A DNA stretch of 64,000 bases from Zygnema cylindricum (GCA_037447655.1 JBBHKE010000990.1:217156-281155), one strand, 5' to 3'; positions 1 through 10,031 are shown, counted from the first letter of the stretch. Notes: generated by a model not told the origin, from the sequence alone. Translations and numbers: made by a program.

Positions 1-263
1 CCTCTCCCTCTCCCTCTCCCTCCTCCCTCTCCCTCTCCCTCTCCCTCTCCCTCTCCCTCTCCCTCTCCCTCTCCCCTCTCCCTCTCCCTCTCCCTTCCGA
101 CCCTGCCTCCCTCCCTCCCCTGCTCTCCTTCTCTTTCGTCCCAGGTGTTTGGGAAGACATAGGTTTCGATCTCCAACCCATCAATGTTACACTATCTGAC
201 ACCATCCTTTCCTCCCTCTCCCTCTCCCTCTCCCTCTCCCTCTCCCTCCCCCTCCCCCTCCCA
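1..263. repeat. CT-rich (CCCTCT)n microsatellite
   Basis: Two blocks of CCCTCT-type repeats (about 1-100 and 209-260) separated by about 100 bases of less repetitive sequence. The second block ends in CCCAG and looks like a very long polypyrimidine tract in front of a 3-prime splice site. Open frames through it encode only Gly-Glu repeats and are not genes. Confidence 0.9.
142..200 (+). other. Duplicate of an exon start (pseudo-exon)
   Basis: After CCCAG this stretch reads GVWEDIGFDLQPIN, a diverged copy of GVGRDISFELQLIEN encoded at 265-309. Both copies follow a CT-rich tract with an AG acceptor. The upstream copy runs on into more CT repeat instead of the rest of the exon. It looks like a local duplication of acceptor plus exon start created along with the microsatellite. 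Whether it is ever spliced cannot be told. Confidence 0.5.
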
Positions 264-264
264 G

Positions 265-768
265 GTGTCGGACGAGACATAAGTTTCGAACTCCAACTCA
301 TTGAAAATTATGGATGTCAAATCCACGCTTTTGACTGTACTCCTGTGAGCATGGAATGGCTCAAAACGCAGAAACTGCCGAAAGAGTGGCACCACCATCC
401 GTACCTTTTGGGAGGCGAAGACGGAAACCTGACGCTGGCGATGCCGGTGGGCCACAGAATCAGTTTCGCCCAATTAGGGGCAAACGCCAAAGGGTTCAGA
501 GAAGACTTTGAAAAAGTCACGTTACCGGCGAGGACGGTGGCGAGTATGATGAAGATGGGCGGGGTGGAAAAGGTGAGAGAGGGTGGGAAAGGGAGAGGGA
601 TTTTCTTCTACATGGACATTATAAGTCGTTTGTTATTGCTTTCTTATCAGAGCGTTTTTCTTTTCCTTCTCTCAGATTGATGTTTTGAAGATCGATATCG
701 AGGGAGGGGAGTTTCCGGCGATAGAAAGTTGGGGCAAAGGGAAGAATAGTGGACCTAAAACATGTCAG
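265..768 (+). CDS. FkbM-like methyltransferase, partial gene (two exons seen)
   Basis: Two coding exons are visible. Exon 265-572 follows an AG acceptor and stays open in one frame through HAFDCTPVSMEWLK and later GHRISFAQLGANAK, ending at AAG|GTGAGA. Exon 676-768 follows CTCTCAG and encodes IDVLKIDIEGGEFPAIESW, ending near CAG|GTATAT. The pattern of an acidic residue in HAFDCTP followed by LKIDIEGGE is that of Methyltransf_21/FkbM-type SAM-dependent methyltransferases; the DIEG motif is the most diagnostic part. The substrate is unknown. No start codon is claimed: upstream exons would lie before the window, and no exon continuing the expected VEFH-type strand was found downstream, so the gene may be truncated or have a long intron. 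Family assignment rests on motifs only. Confidence 0.6.
573..675 (+). other. Intron of the methyltransferase fragment
   Basis: Starts GTGAGAG after an AAG codon and ends in a pyrimidine-rich TTTTCCTTCTCTCAG. It contains in-frame stops and interrupts an otherwise continuous FkbM-like protein reading. Length 103 bp. Confidence 0.6.
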
Positions 769-2160
769 GTATATTGGGTCCATCAAGGGTTTGTTTGGGC
801 TTTTTTAAGTTTTTTGTGTGGACATGAAAAATCCACTCCTAGTCTCTTCAATATGGTTCACGAAAAAATCTGCAAAAATAATTTGATCTATCCCAACTTG
901 AACAATTTGTTTCACATAGAAATTTTATTACAAATTCACTCTATTGTCAATATCAACAAAAACAACACTAATGTAGTTAAAAACGTTTAACAATGTTTTA
1001 GTCCATTTTCAATATGGTCTCTGAATAACATTTTTCACAAAATTTAACCTTATTATCAATATGGTCTCTGAATGTCTTTTTTCACAAAATTTTAACCTTT
1101 ATTATCATTATGGTCTGTGAAATGCTTTAGTCATCTTTATCTGTTTGATAATGAAAATAACTTCTTGGTGTTTGAAAACTCAAAACATTGTCAGTTAACC
1201 TAAACATTTCTCCAGTTCAAATAATGACAGTGACTTATCTTCATTTGATAAAAGGTTAATCTTTGCCTATAATATTAGCACTGTATATTCTCACCATTTA
1301 CAGTTAAAAATGTAGTTTTCATGAATCTCATGGTTTTCGTGGCATGCACTCTAAATTCTATCATCACATTAGTAAGCGTTTGACAACTGTAGAGGAGAAA
1401 AACATGTTTGAGCTGAACGTAATCGTGAAACGCCACCAATATTCTCACCTCAGTAATATCGAACTCTCTATTTTTAGTGAACTTAGGGTAACAGATCACA
1501 CCAAGTTTTAAATTCAAGACACATGTTAGTAAAACGTATTTAAACGTCAAATTAGATGAAGGCGTCAATATGTAATCTGAGTCGTAGAGAAGTTAGTATG
1601 TAGTTTTAGTGCGACCCGTTGCTCTCCGTTGAACCGTGCTGCAAATTTTTGAAAGCATTTTTCTTAACTTCTTCAAGAAGTTTTTGTTAATGTTTTGTTT
1701 AACTTTGGTCGTCTATGCCATAAATATGCTGTCGGTGAGAATATACTTACAGCTTTCTCCTTAGCTCTGGAATTTCGAAAGCAAAAACTGACTGAAAGCA
1801 CCAAAATGCGGAGTCCTAGTTAACAATTATTGTGAAGTGTGAGTATCATTAATAAAAACGATATGTGGTATATGTTTTGGAAAACTTAGGGTGGTGGGCA
1901 CTAAATCATCCTTCCTTGCTTTTAGCTTTTTGTACCAGTTATAAGTGATTCTTCGTGAGATTTTACAGAAATTTGTAAGTGAATTGGAAACGTAGATTTG
2001 GGACATTGTCCGGTACAAACATTTTAAATTTATGATTTCATATCTTGAGCACGGATCTTGATTTCATATGGTAATATTATCCTTTGGCCATTTTTGTGCC
2101 TCGAAACAGTTGGTGAAAGGAGTCCAAATAGTAATATATGATCCTGCATATAGTAATTAA
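769..2160. other. AT-rich stretch without recognisable gene
   Basis: No recognisable coding, RNA or transposon signal on either strand apart from a short tandem repeat at 1008-1125. Small open frames lack similarity to anything I know and have no supporting splice or start context. Confidence 0.5.
1008..1125. repeat. 47-49 bp tandem repeat, about 2.5 units
   Basis: Units begin at about 1008, 1056 and 1105 with TCAATATGGTCTSTGAAT-like sequence followed by TTTTTCACAAAATTTTAACC. The first two units are nearly identical and the third decays. A related single unit with TCAATATGGTTCACGAAAA lies near 848. Confidence 0.7.
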
Positions 2161-2226
2161 ACTAAATCTGATTTGATCCGATCGATCCGATGGTTCCATG
2201 TTGATCGATCCGATCGATCGATCCGT
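2160..2226. repeat. GATC/CGATCGAT-rich simple repeat
   Basis: Repeated GATCCGATCGATCC tetramer-like units. It is followed by a C-rich stretch and an open frame of 62 codons (2198-2386) with no recognisable family. Confidence 0.5.
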
Positions 2227-3689
2227 TCGTCCACAATTCCCAGCCCTTCAACCCGTCCCAACCTCAACCAACCTCCAAACCTCCTCTTTGTCTCGACGCC
2301 GGATCCACTTTAAACGGAGTTTATTCTACGCAGATTTCCGGAGTTTTTCATATGCCAGATCGAACGGAGCGCTGAAAACTTTATGATCTTGGTTTTCAAA
2401 ACGCGGGTTGTCTCGTGGATAGTGACGGAAAAGACGAGTGCTTATTTTATTCTCCAAACGAATGTCTCGGTGGTATTTTTTGAAGCATTTATTTTTGTTT
2501 TTTTTCCTTTTTCTTTTTTCTTTTGGTTACTCTTTTCACAAGTTCCTGTTAGTTTTGGTTTTTGGTATTCTTGAGAGCCCTCTCCCACACATTGGTTCCT
2601 TTAGTGAACAAAAACACACTCAAGAAAAGAATTCCAATATCTAATGTCTATTAGTTTAAAATTTAATGTGATATATCCCAAGCTTGACGTCCAATATTTG
2701 GTGTGGACTATGTCTAGTGATTGATGCATATGTCTATTTTTTAAGCATTTCGGATCTTCCTTTGTTGATCTCACTACACCGTTCATGGTTATTAGTGTTA
2801 ATAACACTAATTTGGTTGCGATTTTTGTCGTATTTCATTTTAAAAAGAAGGAGAGCAGAGCCGCAAAGTGAGAGGGAAAGGGAGAGACGACGACGACTTT
2901 GACTTTTGCAAAGGACCCATGAATAAAAGGGGACGTCCGAGACCCCTTCAATTTTTTTTCTCTACATGCTCGTAATGAGCAGTGAAAAAAATAGCGTGTT
3001 CTCTTAGATTGGTGGTAAAGGTTATGGGCGTTGAGAGCCGTCAACGACCTTTGTTTTTGGACCAAGGAACCGGACTTAAAGTTCGGAACCCTGGTACCAA
3101 AATAGGAGTTAAGACGCATAGAAATTCGTTTTTTTGAACATTACCCATTCGTTTTTTTTGTTTTTTATTATTATTACCCCACTTTGATGTAACCAATTCT
3201 CAAAATCTTGGATAACCTTGTGGCCCAGTTTCTCGAATCCAACGTCCAAGGATAGATTGTTGGAAGATGAATTTTGCAAGTATTTAATGTTCCCCTTGAC
3301 TTCTCATTGTCATCCGTTTTCTGTCCTTGTCCTGAGAAATTTGAGTTTCTATTTTGAACAGGTTTTAAGTGCAACATTCGAATGGTACATCTTTCAACGA
3401 AATCACAAATTACTTGGGTTTTCTCAAACTATCCCTGCGAACTACAATAATAAGAAAAAATCCTGATGTCAAAAGAATTTCAATGCTTTTTCGAAGCACT
3501 TTTCATGCTTCATACATCATTCCTTCCCCCTAACCAAAAAGGAAGCTAAAACGGAATGCGTGCTTAATTTCCAATGGAGCTGCCATAAATATGGAAATTT
3601 AGGTAAATTAATCGACAGAACGCCCAAAATCTACAGAAGTTAAAGTACAGACATTGGTGTGATAAAACTTATGAAAGAAAAAGAGAATT
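2227..3689. other. Stretch with no gene recognised
   Basis: T-rich runs at 2500-2530 and 3150-3170 and scattered short open frames. The only identified item is a relic of the TA-flanked MITE family at 2775-2810. No conserved domain is visible. Confidence 0.5.
2775..2810. mobile_element. Terminal relic of TA-MITE family
   Basis: TACACCGTTCATGGTTATTAG followed by TGTTAATAACACTAAT matches the terminal inverted repeat of the family at 4522-4738 and 6016-6252. Only the end, and possibly a collapsed copy of the opposite end, remains. Confidence 0.5.
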
Positions 3690-3903
3690 CAATCTTCCGA
3701 TACGACCAACATTCACATGCCGAAAACTTTAATACTCCGACGTGAAAATCTGGCGGAAATCTCTCAACATTCAACAATTGATTCAACCTTTAAGGCCAAT
3801 CCTATATGACATGTGACAAAGCAGTATATCCTGCAAGTGATTAACTCTTGTCTAACTATGTTACATCAACTACAAGTTCCTCCTCATACTTTGCCATAAA
3901 AAG

Positions 3904-4363
3904 TAGTGTCATGTATTGGCAAGGTTTTGTCGATAATCGATATGTACCTTTATTTGGCTTGCCGATAATCGATATATTAGCACGATATATCGACGCCGGT
4001 GTTATCGCGATAAAAAATATTGGTTTTTCATCGCGATAACACCGGTACCGATGACTATCAGCGATAATTGTCCCGTTCATATGTACATCTGTCGGTTTAT
4101 CCTGTTTTACTAAACTTCCGTTCGGGCGTTTTACAGATTATGGAACAGATTGTCATAGATGGCATACCGCGCTATATACAGTGATAATATAATACAGTAT
4201 ATTATAAAGTTCTATTATGCAGCTTACTATATTTTTCTCCACTTGCCGCCAATAAATAATTTGTTGGTCTCGGAGCAATGCATCGAAACCTTCACTGTTC
4301 GATAACCGATAACTATTTGTATCGGTTTTATCGCGATAAATTTCTTGCCGATACACAACATTA
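3904..4363. mobile_element. hAT-like MITE, 460 bp
   Basis: Terminal inverted repeats of about 20 bp match at 16 of 20 positions: left TAGTGTCATGTATTGGCAAG, right (reverse complement) TAATGTTGTGTATCGGCAAG. Flanking 8-mers ATAAAAAG (3896-3903) and GCAAAAAG (4364-4371) agree at 6 of 8, as expected for an aged 8-bp TSD of the hAT superfamily. The paralogous copy at about 26860 lacks the block and has one such 8-mer. A hairpin with perfect 16-bp arms (3996-4011 and 4030-4045) lies inside. No transposase is encoded. Confidence 0.7.
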
Positions 4364-4521
4364 GCAAAAAGACTCGACCCTTAGTGCTGAGTAATCACGT
4401 GCCCAGTGACGAGTCATTACATGCTCAAATTACACCTACTACTATTCTCAATAAGCTCTCCTTAAAAGGTTCAGCCTTAGTGAAGAGAGACTACGTAACT
4501 ATGTTTTACAATATCACACTA

Positions 4522-4738
4522 CACCGTGAATTGCTATTAGTGTTGATGTCTTTTTTGTCACTAAAAACATCTTTTTTCCTTACACGTTGTTCTGATTATG
4601 GATCTAACAGTTGCAATTTAAAGGTAAGATTCTCACCTTCCGATCGGCGGTTTCCATTTATTAACCCGACAAATGTGCATGGAGAAAAGTTATATCAAGA
4701 GGCAAAAAAATTGTTAACACTAATAGCGATACGCGGTG
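4522..4738. mobile_element. TA-flanked MITE, copy A (217 bp)
   Basis: Ends are inverted: CACCGTGAATTGCTATTAG on the left, and CACCGCGTATCGCTATTAG as the reverse complement of the right end, with TA on each side (4520-4521, 4739-4740). The paralogous segment near 26990 has a single TA at this place, so the insertion is directly visible. TA TSD and size fit Tc1/mariner-derived (Stowaway-type) MITEs, although the terminal sequence is not the classical CTCCCTCC. Confidence 0.8.
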
Positions 4739-4795
4739 TACCTTGCTGAACTTTCCTTCAGAGACTTGACCTTCATGAAGAGTGACTTTGACTTA

Positions 4796-5741
4796 GGGCA
4801 CTTTCCCATGTGCTAAAGTTACAGTTATTTTCTGTCGTTTTCCTCTATAACTTGGAAAAAAACGAGAAAATACGCAGCCATACCAAAAAAATGAAATTAC
4901 CACCGTACGAGTTGCGTTACCTTGAAACTTTAACTGTAGTGTACTTCGTCGTCTAGCGCGATGCAGTTTGTCGTTTAGCGCGTTTCGACCCACTTTTGCG
5001 TCCTTCCGGCTCACCTTCAAACTTTATATAAAATCACCTCGCGAGGTGATTTTAAACAAAGTTCCACGACGTGGGCGGATATGCATATGATTTCGCACGC
5101 GACGGAGGTTTTTGACAATTTTTGTGCCCGGAGTACCAAAAAAAAAACCTACTGCACGTTTCCAGCCTGTGCGAGACTTTTTTCTGTGCGATTTTTTCCG
5201 TACAGTAATTGTGGAGGGAGTCTCAACCAACGGACGCCATTTCGCAAAAGCGAAGTCCGTGAAAGCGCCTCTCTCTCTCTCTCCCTCTCCCACTAATGCA
5301 TATATCTCACAATTCTTGCAATGAAAAAAGGCAAGAAAGGTATAAAATGAAAGATCTCTAAAAAATATTTATTTTGGCTATCTTTTAGCTTATTTTGATG
5401 GCAAGTCGAGTGAGAACGGACGATAAAACAAAATCGGGAAACCATGGCGGAATGTTTTAGATTCAGTGACGTCGACGCTATCATAAGTGAGCTTGACGTC
5501 AAAATGTCACAAACTCTAAACATCTACAATGTTACAAGAAGCTAGAAGTCTACAAACGTCGCTATTTTGTAAACGTCATCTCGTCTACAAACTGTCACAA
5601 ATTACACCCACGTCTACATCCGTCACGATCTAAAGTAACGATTTGATTTTTTTACATACGAATGCTTTGAAAGTAGTACGGAGAATCTTCGATAAAAACA
5701 AAGTTACAAGGCTTAAGTTTCGGTTACATGGGAAAGTGCCT
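4796..5741. mobile_element. PIF/Harbinger-like non-autonomous element, 946 bp
   Basis: Terminal inverted repeats GGGCACTTTCCCATGT and (right end, reverse complement) AGGCACTTTCCCATGT, flanked by TTA at 4793-4795 and 5742-5744. The paralogous segment near 27050 lacks the block. A 3-bp TTA TSD and G-rich ends fit PIF/Harbinger (Tourist-type) elements. No transposase frame is visible; the interior carries a perfect 24-bp palindrome and a CT-rich run. Confidence 0.7.
5030..5053. repeat. Perfect 24-bp palindrome
   Basis: AAAATCACCTCG followed by CGAGGTGATTTT with no spacer. It lies inside the 4796-5741 element. Confidence 0.9.
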
Positions 5742-6015
5742 TTAGTCGTCGTCTGTACGACTCTTTCGCCGTTCATTTTCAGCCGCTGCCCTCTGAGCCT
5801 TGCTGGCAAAGTTCCCCTTTTCCACTCGCCCTTCATTGTCACCCGCTTCGGCACTCTCTCCAAGAGAAAAGGTTAAACAATAAAGGAAGACTAACCCATC
5901 CACATGTATATCCGACATGTTAATTACAATCTTCCTCATATTTTATTACTGTCCAGCTTCCAACTCGTATTTTAGATGACAACAAATCATAGACTTGTGA
6001 AGACAATATACACTA

Positions 6016-6252
6016 GACCGTGAATCGTTATTAGTGTTAATGTTTTTTTCCTATCTTTAAACATCTTTTATCCGTAAACACATGTCGGGTTTTAGATCTC
6101 ACGGCACCGATTGAAAGGTAAGATCAGTGATTGAAAGGTAAGATTCTCAGCTTCCGATTGACGGTCTTAAATTGAAAATCGGACAAGAGTGTACTTAGAA
6201 AATATGTTTTAAGTGGTGGAAATATTATTAACACTAATAGCGATACACGGTG
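6016..6252. mobile_element. TA-flanked MITE, copy B (237 bp)
   Basis: Left end GACCGTGAATCGTTATTAG and right end CTAATAGCGATACACGGTG are inverted copies, flanked by TA (6014-6015, 6253-6254). The internal GATTCTCAGCTTCCGATTG motif is shared with copies A, C and D. The paralogous segment near 27320 has no insertion. Confidence 0.8.
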
Positions 6253-6411
6253 TAATAGTCATGTTACCACACAGTACACTGATGGTTATGAGACGTCCAC
6301 AATATAATCATCAGATTCAAAGCCAAATCCACACTATTTCGTGTAAAATGACCTGAATCCTTGCGGCATCGGCATGTGTCATATCGTCGCCGCTTTTCCT
6401 CGCAGCTTCTA

Positions 6412-7335
6412 CACCGTGTATCGCTATTAGTGTTAACATTTTTTCGCCGCGTAACATAACTTTTCTCCGTGCACACTTGTCCGATTAATACACGGAGACC
6501 GCCAATCGGAAGGTGAGAATCTTAGCTTTCAATTACAACCGTCAGATCCATAATCTGACCAGCCTATAGAGAGAAAAGATGATTAAAGTAGCAAAAAAAA
6601 CATTAAGAGCGTTGTTCCATTAGGCGGTATCAATAAACGTCAGAAATTCATTTACTGAAGCTATCGTTCCATTGTGTCGGGTCAGTAACCGACATTTTAT
6701 TTGCGTGACACACTCTGATTTGTCCACATAATGGATGGACATGATTGTGGTAATCTACAAACTATCTCCGAAAGCAAATTGTGACCACATATTTGTACCA
6801 GCGAAGGTAAATAGTGACTCGTACGACGTATTGAATAAAATCTGTACGAGCGGACGAAACTCAAGATTTATAAAAGCGTACGAAAATGTCAGAATGGTTC
6901 GTGGATGGCAACAAAAGCTTGAAACAATATCCTCTGTTCAAAGATTTTCTTGCGGCTTCCGGTGGCCTCGCATCCTCCCTGGCGGAAGGCTCATGTCATA
7001 CGCGACGTGTACCCACCTGGTCGCGCGGTCGTCGTGGATATTTGTCCACTTTTCCACAAGGCACGATGCTATTCGTTCAGGCGCTAAAAATTGACCTACT
7101 CCGGGCCACTTGTTCCGAACTGAAAGTGTCATACGATGGCGTATCCGATTATGCATCCGACGGTCCACATTTACGCCCATAAACGTGGAGAATCAAATCG
7201 CTCATTCAGTAGGCTTGTTTTTATGACATTTTTTTTTTTTGGTATGGAACTGTACGAATCTATACGGCTTTCAGTAAACAACGACATTTTTCCCCTAATG
7301 GAACCTTACCCTAACAGTAATAGCGATTCACGGTG
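6412..7335. mobile_element. TA-flanked MITE, copy C, split by another element
   Basis: Left end CACCGTGTATCGCTATTAG at 6412; right end AGTAATAGCGATTCACGGTG ending at 7335; TA at 6410-6411 and 7336-7337. The normal 0.2-kb body is expanded to 0.9 kb because a second inverted-repeat element (6607-7311) sits in it near the right end. Confidence 0.7.
6607..7311. mobile_element. Nested element with GTTCCATTAGG ends, about 705 bp
   Basis: Inverted GTTCCATTAGG motifs lie at 6614-6624 and 7294-7304 (as CCTAATGGAAC). Removing 6607-7311 plus one TAA restores a normal MITE-C end (TAA at 6604-6606 and 7312-7314). A 3-bp TAA TSD suggests a PIF/Harbinger-type MITE. Outer ends are diverged, so boundaries are approximate. 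Open frames inside (for example 6735-7094) show no transposase motif. Confidence 0.55.
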
Positions 7336-7337
7336 TA

Positions 7338-7829
7338 GCTTCCGCGCTCTACACAACCAAAATTATTAAAATAGTTTTTTTAATAGTAATTCAAAATAAA
7401 GTACACAATAAATCCGGCTTTAAAAAAAACAAAACCGAAATATTCGTTTGTTACAAAGTGGCAATAGGTTATGTGGAAACAAAAGTTTCAATGCCAGTTA
7501 AAAAGGACTCCACAAGATAGAAAAGATAAAAAAAAAACCAAAAATGAAAAAAAAGAAATGAAATCTTTATTTGTTGCAAGATGAAAAATGTTCGTGTGAT
7601 TAACACAATCTTCAAAGCCAGTCCAAAAGAAATGCACAAAATTTCTAACATCTTTACCAACTTGTGAGAAATAAAATGTAACAAACGTGCAACGAAAACA
7701 TAGCAAATAGATTCCAAATGTATGATACATTTTCAACTAAAAAACCCTTTTACAAATACATATGTAAGTTACTCACTTGAGCGCTATCAAATATGTGATA
7801 CATCTCCAACTAAGAAATCCTTTTACAAT
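7338..7829. other. AT-rich stretch, nothing recognised
   Basis: Low-complexity A/T-rich sequence with no supported gene. GATACATTTTCAACTAAAAA near 7722 and GATACATCTCCAACTAAGAA near 7798 are a short direct repeat of about 76-bp spacing. Confidence 0.5.
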
Positions 7830-7983
7830 ATATATATATATATATATATATATACACCCACACACACACACACACATGTAAGTATTATATGTGTTACATA
7901 TATAATAGATACATATATGTGCTGTGTAACACATTATATATATATATATATATATATATTATTATATATATATATATGAAAGA

Positions 7984-8045
<62 letters not shown>

Positions 8046-8130
8046 TATTAAATATATATATACATATATATACATACATATATATATATATATACATATA
8101 TATACATACATATATATATACATACACATA
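7830..8130. repeat. (TA)n microsatellite with (CA)n core
   Basis: Long runs of TA with short interruptions (TACACCCACACACACAC near 7852; TACATACATATATA near 8070-8130). Frames here encode alternating Ile-Tyr in both directions and are artefacts. Confidence 0.95.
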
Positions 8131-8629
8131 CGAGCAACATCGCTCAAAGATCGCCATTTCCTCTCCCTCCTTGTCCTCCTCCTCCTCCTCTACTACGATC
8201 CTTGTTGGTCACAACCAAGGGTGTCACATGAAGCCCCTATTTTCCGTTAAGTGACAGAGCTGAAAAAGAACTAGAAGAGCCAAACAATGTTGTATTAAGA
8301 AAACTTTTTTGATGACTACTAAATCCATTCTTTGAGGAATTTTCTCCAAGAAAATAGCTTATTCGGTGTGTTATTTTGTTGTTATACGTTTTTATCCTCT
8401 CTCTTAGACCAAACTCAAAATCAAGCTCCTCTACTCAAAAAACTCAAAACATTGTGACACTCTATAAGATGTCAAAAAAAATAATTCGCAAGAGGAAAAA
8501 AATTGAGCGACCTGGATATTTTTTCATAAAGCCTCCCGAAAGAGCTAAAATTCTACGCAAATTTTTTTTTTGTGACATCTATCGATCTGTTTGAATTTGG
8601 TTTTGAAGGGCACTTAATCCAACCACGTA
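8131..8629. other. Stretch with no supported gene
   Basis: CTCCTCCTCCTC run at 8173-8189 and AT-rich flanks. No domain or RNA gene visible. Confidence 0.5.
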
Positions 8630-8631
8630 TA

Positions 8632-8817
8632 CAACACCGTAAATCGCTATTAGTGTTAATATTTTTTTTTGCCATTTAAAACATTTTTTCTCCGTACACA
8701 ACTGTCGGATTGTTGATCTGACGTTCACTATTGAAAGGTAAGATTCACCTTCCCATTGGCCGTCTCAAAGTGGAAATCGGACAATTGTGTACGGAAAAAA
8801 TATAGCGATACACAGTG
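8632..8817. mobile_element. TA-flanked MITE, copy D (186 bp)
   Basis: Left CAACACCGTAAATCGCTATTAG-type end and right TATAGCGATACACAGTG, flanked by TA (8630-8631, 8818-8819). Shares TGAAAGGTAAGATTCACCTTCC with copies A and B. The right end has lost a few bases of the inverted repeat. Confidence 0.7.
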
Positions 8818-8967
8818 TAGTTAGATCTGCCCCATTGAGTTATTTTTCTTGTCTTGCATGACTGATTTGGAAAAATGGGCAGGCGTGGGCCGTCAGATTA
8901 AAATCTGACTGTCACAATTTGCCAAATCTTTAGAAATTTCCCAATCATTGACAGTAGGAAGTGGGCC

Positions 8968-8972
8968 AATGG
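8968..8972 (+). other. Target-site duplication of element H (left copy AATGG)
   Basis: AATGG directly precedes the TGTAGAAATT start of the LTR at 8973. The matching copy is CCATT at 45926-45930, in inverted orientation next to the sister LTR, as expected if the right part of H lies in an inverted segment. Confidence 0.8.
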
Positions 8973-10016
8973 TGTAGAAATTAATGGTTTTTTTAGTATT
9001 TTCTAGGTCTAAATTAATTGCACAAAAGAAGCCGAGGCAGTCTGCCTCTAACTCCTCTCTTCATCTCCCACACTTGTCGTAGTCATTGAAGATTGAAGAG
9101 GGAGATAGAGCCATGGCTGCCTGTGCTATCCAGAAAGAGAGACAAGCAGATGCTTTAGTAGATTTACTAAAAGGGAACTTAACAGACCCGAGATTTGATC
9201 TTGGTACCTGCCGCTTGTCAAGCTAGCCGGTAGCGGTTAGCTTTATCCTAATAGTCTAAGATCGCTGCTGAGACATATATGATTTGACAAATATATAAAC
9301 TGTGACGCGCAAACATATTTGAAACTATAAACGTCGCGCATGGATACAGTTTTGTAAAGTACGTAATACAGTACGAATTCGTAACGGATACTGCGCATTT
9401 TATTTTGACAGCGAAACAAATATCGCGAAACGATTTATGACGGCTACGATTAAAATCCGGTTTTTGATCGGACGGTTGCGAAGGACGCCGAGACTGCACA
9501 ATAAGATATTGGCAATTTTCGGTCACCGCCACATCGATTGACACGTGTAACGACAACATTAGATTACGACATATCCGGTGATTACAAGAACAAATCTAGA
9601 TATGACATATGTCAGCTGGTTGGCCATGTCGTACAATGGTCGTACAAAAAGTACACCAGCACCTGTACCTTTCTATACGATACAGTATTTTGATTGGTGC
9701 TGTATTTCAGTAGATAGAGTTTTGGAGAGAGATAGGACTTAGGAAAATTTGGTAGATAGGACCCTCTCTCCCACAGAGCTTCTGTACAAAAGGTCAACTT
9801 TGTACCCTTCATAACTTACTACTCAGGGGAGCAAATACAAAGATTCCTTTTGCTATTGACTCATGGGAGTCTTGCTTTGACAAGGGTGAACTTGGTCAGA
9901 GTTTTTATCTGCCAGGGTAGCAGTTATTCTTGTTGAAACACAAAGGGGTCAGGGTTATCCTAGAGGCTTCGTGTGAGCTGCCTACTCTAAGGACCTATGG
10001 AGGTCTCACAGTTGCA
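8973..10016 (+). mobile_element. Element H 5-prime LTR (copia family alpha)
   Basis: Begins TGTAGAAATTAATGG and ends GGTCTCACAGTTGCA (TG...CA), 1044 bp, followed by a primer-binding site. Its sister is the LTR at 45931-46981: only these two share AATTAATTGCASAAAAGAAGC, the GAGAGAGACA run and GATTTACTAAAARRGAACTT. It carries the GTAC-rich block and the CCTGG/CCAGG hairpin found in all alpha and beta LTRs. Confidence 0.9.
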
Positions 10017-10031
10017 AGTTATGGGCCCACT
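10017..10031 (+). other. Primer-binding site of H (half tRNA-iMet type)
   Basis: AGTTATGGGCCCACT lies directly after the LTR. It differs at two positions from GGTTATGGGCCCACC of element R and is read as complementary to the anticodon arm of initiator tRNA-Met, the priming mode known from Drosophila copia. Confidence 0.75.

Larger units (their letters stand above)
3690..7340 (+). repeat. Dispersed repeat segment, copy 1 (with nested MITEs)
   Basis: With the nested insertions removed, this segment aligns over most of its length with 26660-27493. Shared landmarks include GAGTAATCACGTGCC (4389 and 26877), CCAATCCTAYATGACA, ACAACAAATCATRGACTT, and the TTCGTGTAAAATGACCTGAA region. The alignment is broken exactly at 3904-4363, 4522-4738, 4796-5741, 6016-6252 and from 6412, where copy 1 has extra blocks with terminal inverted repeats. 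No long open frame is shared, so the nature of the segment is unknown; an old non-coding transposon or a segmental duplicate would both fit. Confidence 0.7.

Noticed and set aside
192-473. Minus-strand frame with Gly-Glu repeats
   Set aside because: Shadow of the CT microsatellite and of the plus-strand methyltransferase exon.
2198-2386. A small gene of 62 codons after the GATC repeat
   Set aside because: Higher GC and some Ser/Arg bias, but no domain, no splice partner and no conservation evidence in the window.
3912-4355. MITE boundaries at TGTATTGGCAAG with a CA dinucleotide TSD
   Set aside because: Comparison with the empty site at about 26860 shows the element extends to 3904 and 4363 with an 8-bp TSD.
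7722-8254. Open frames of alternating Ile-Tyr on both strands
   Set aside because: Pure product of the TA microsatellite; present in both directions and without other coding features.
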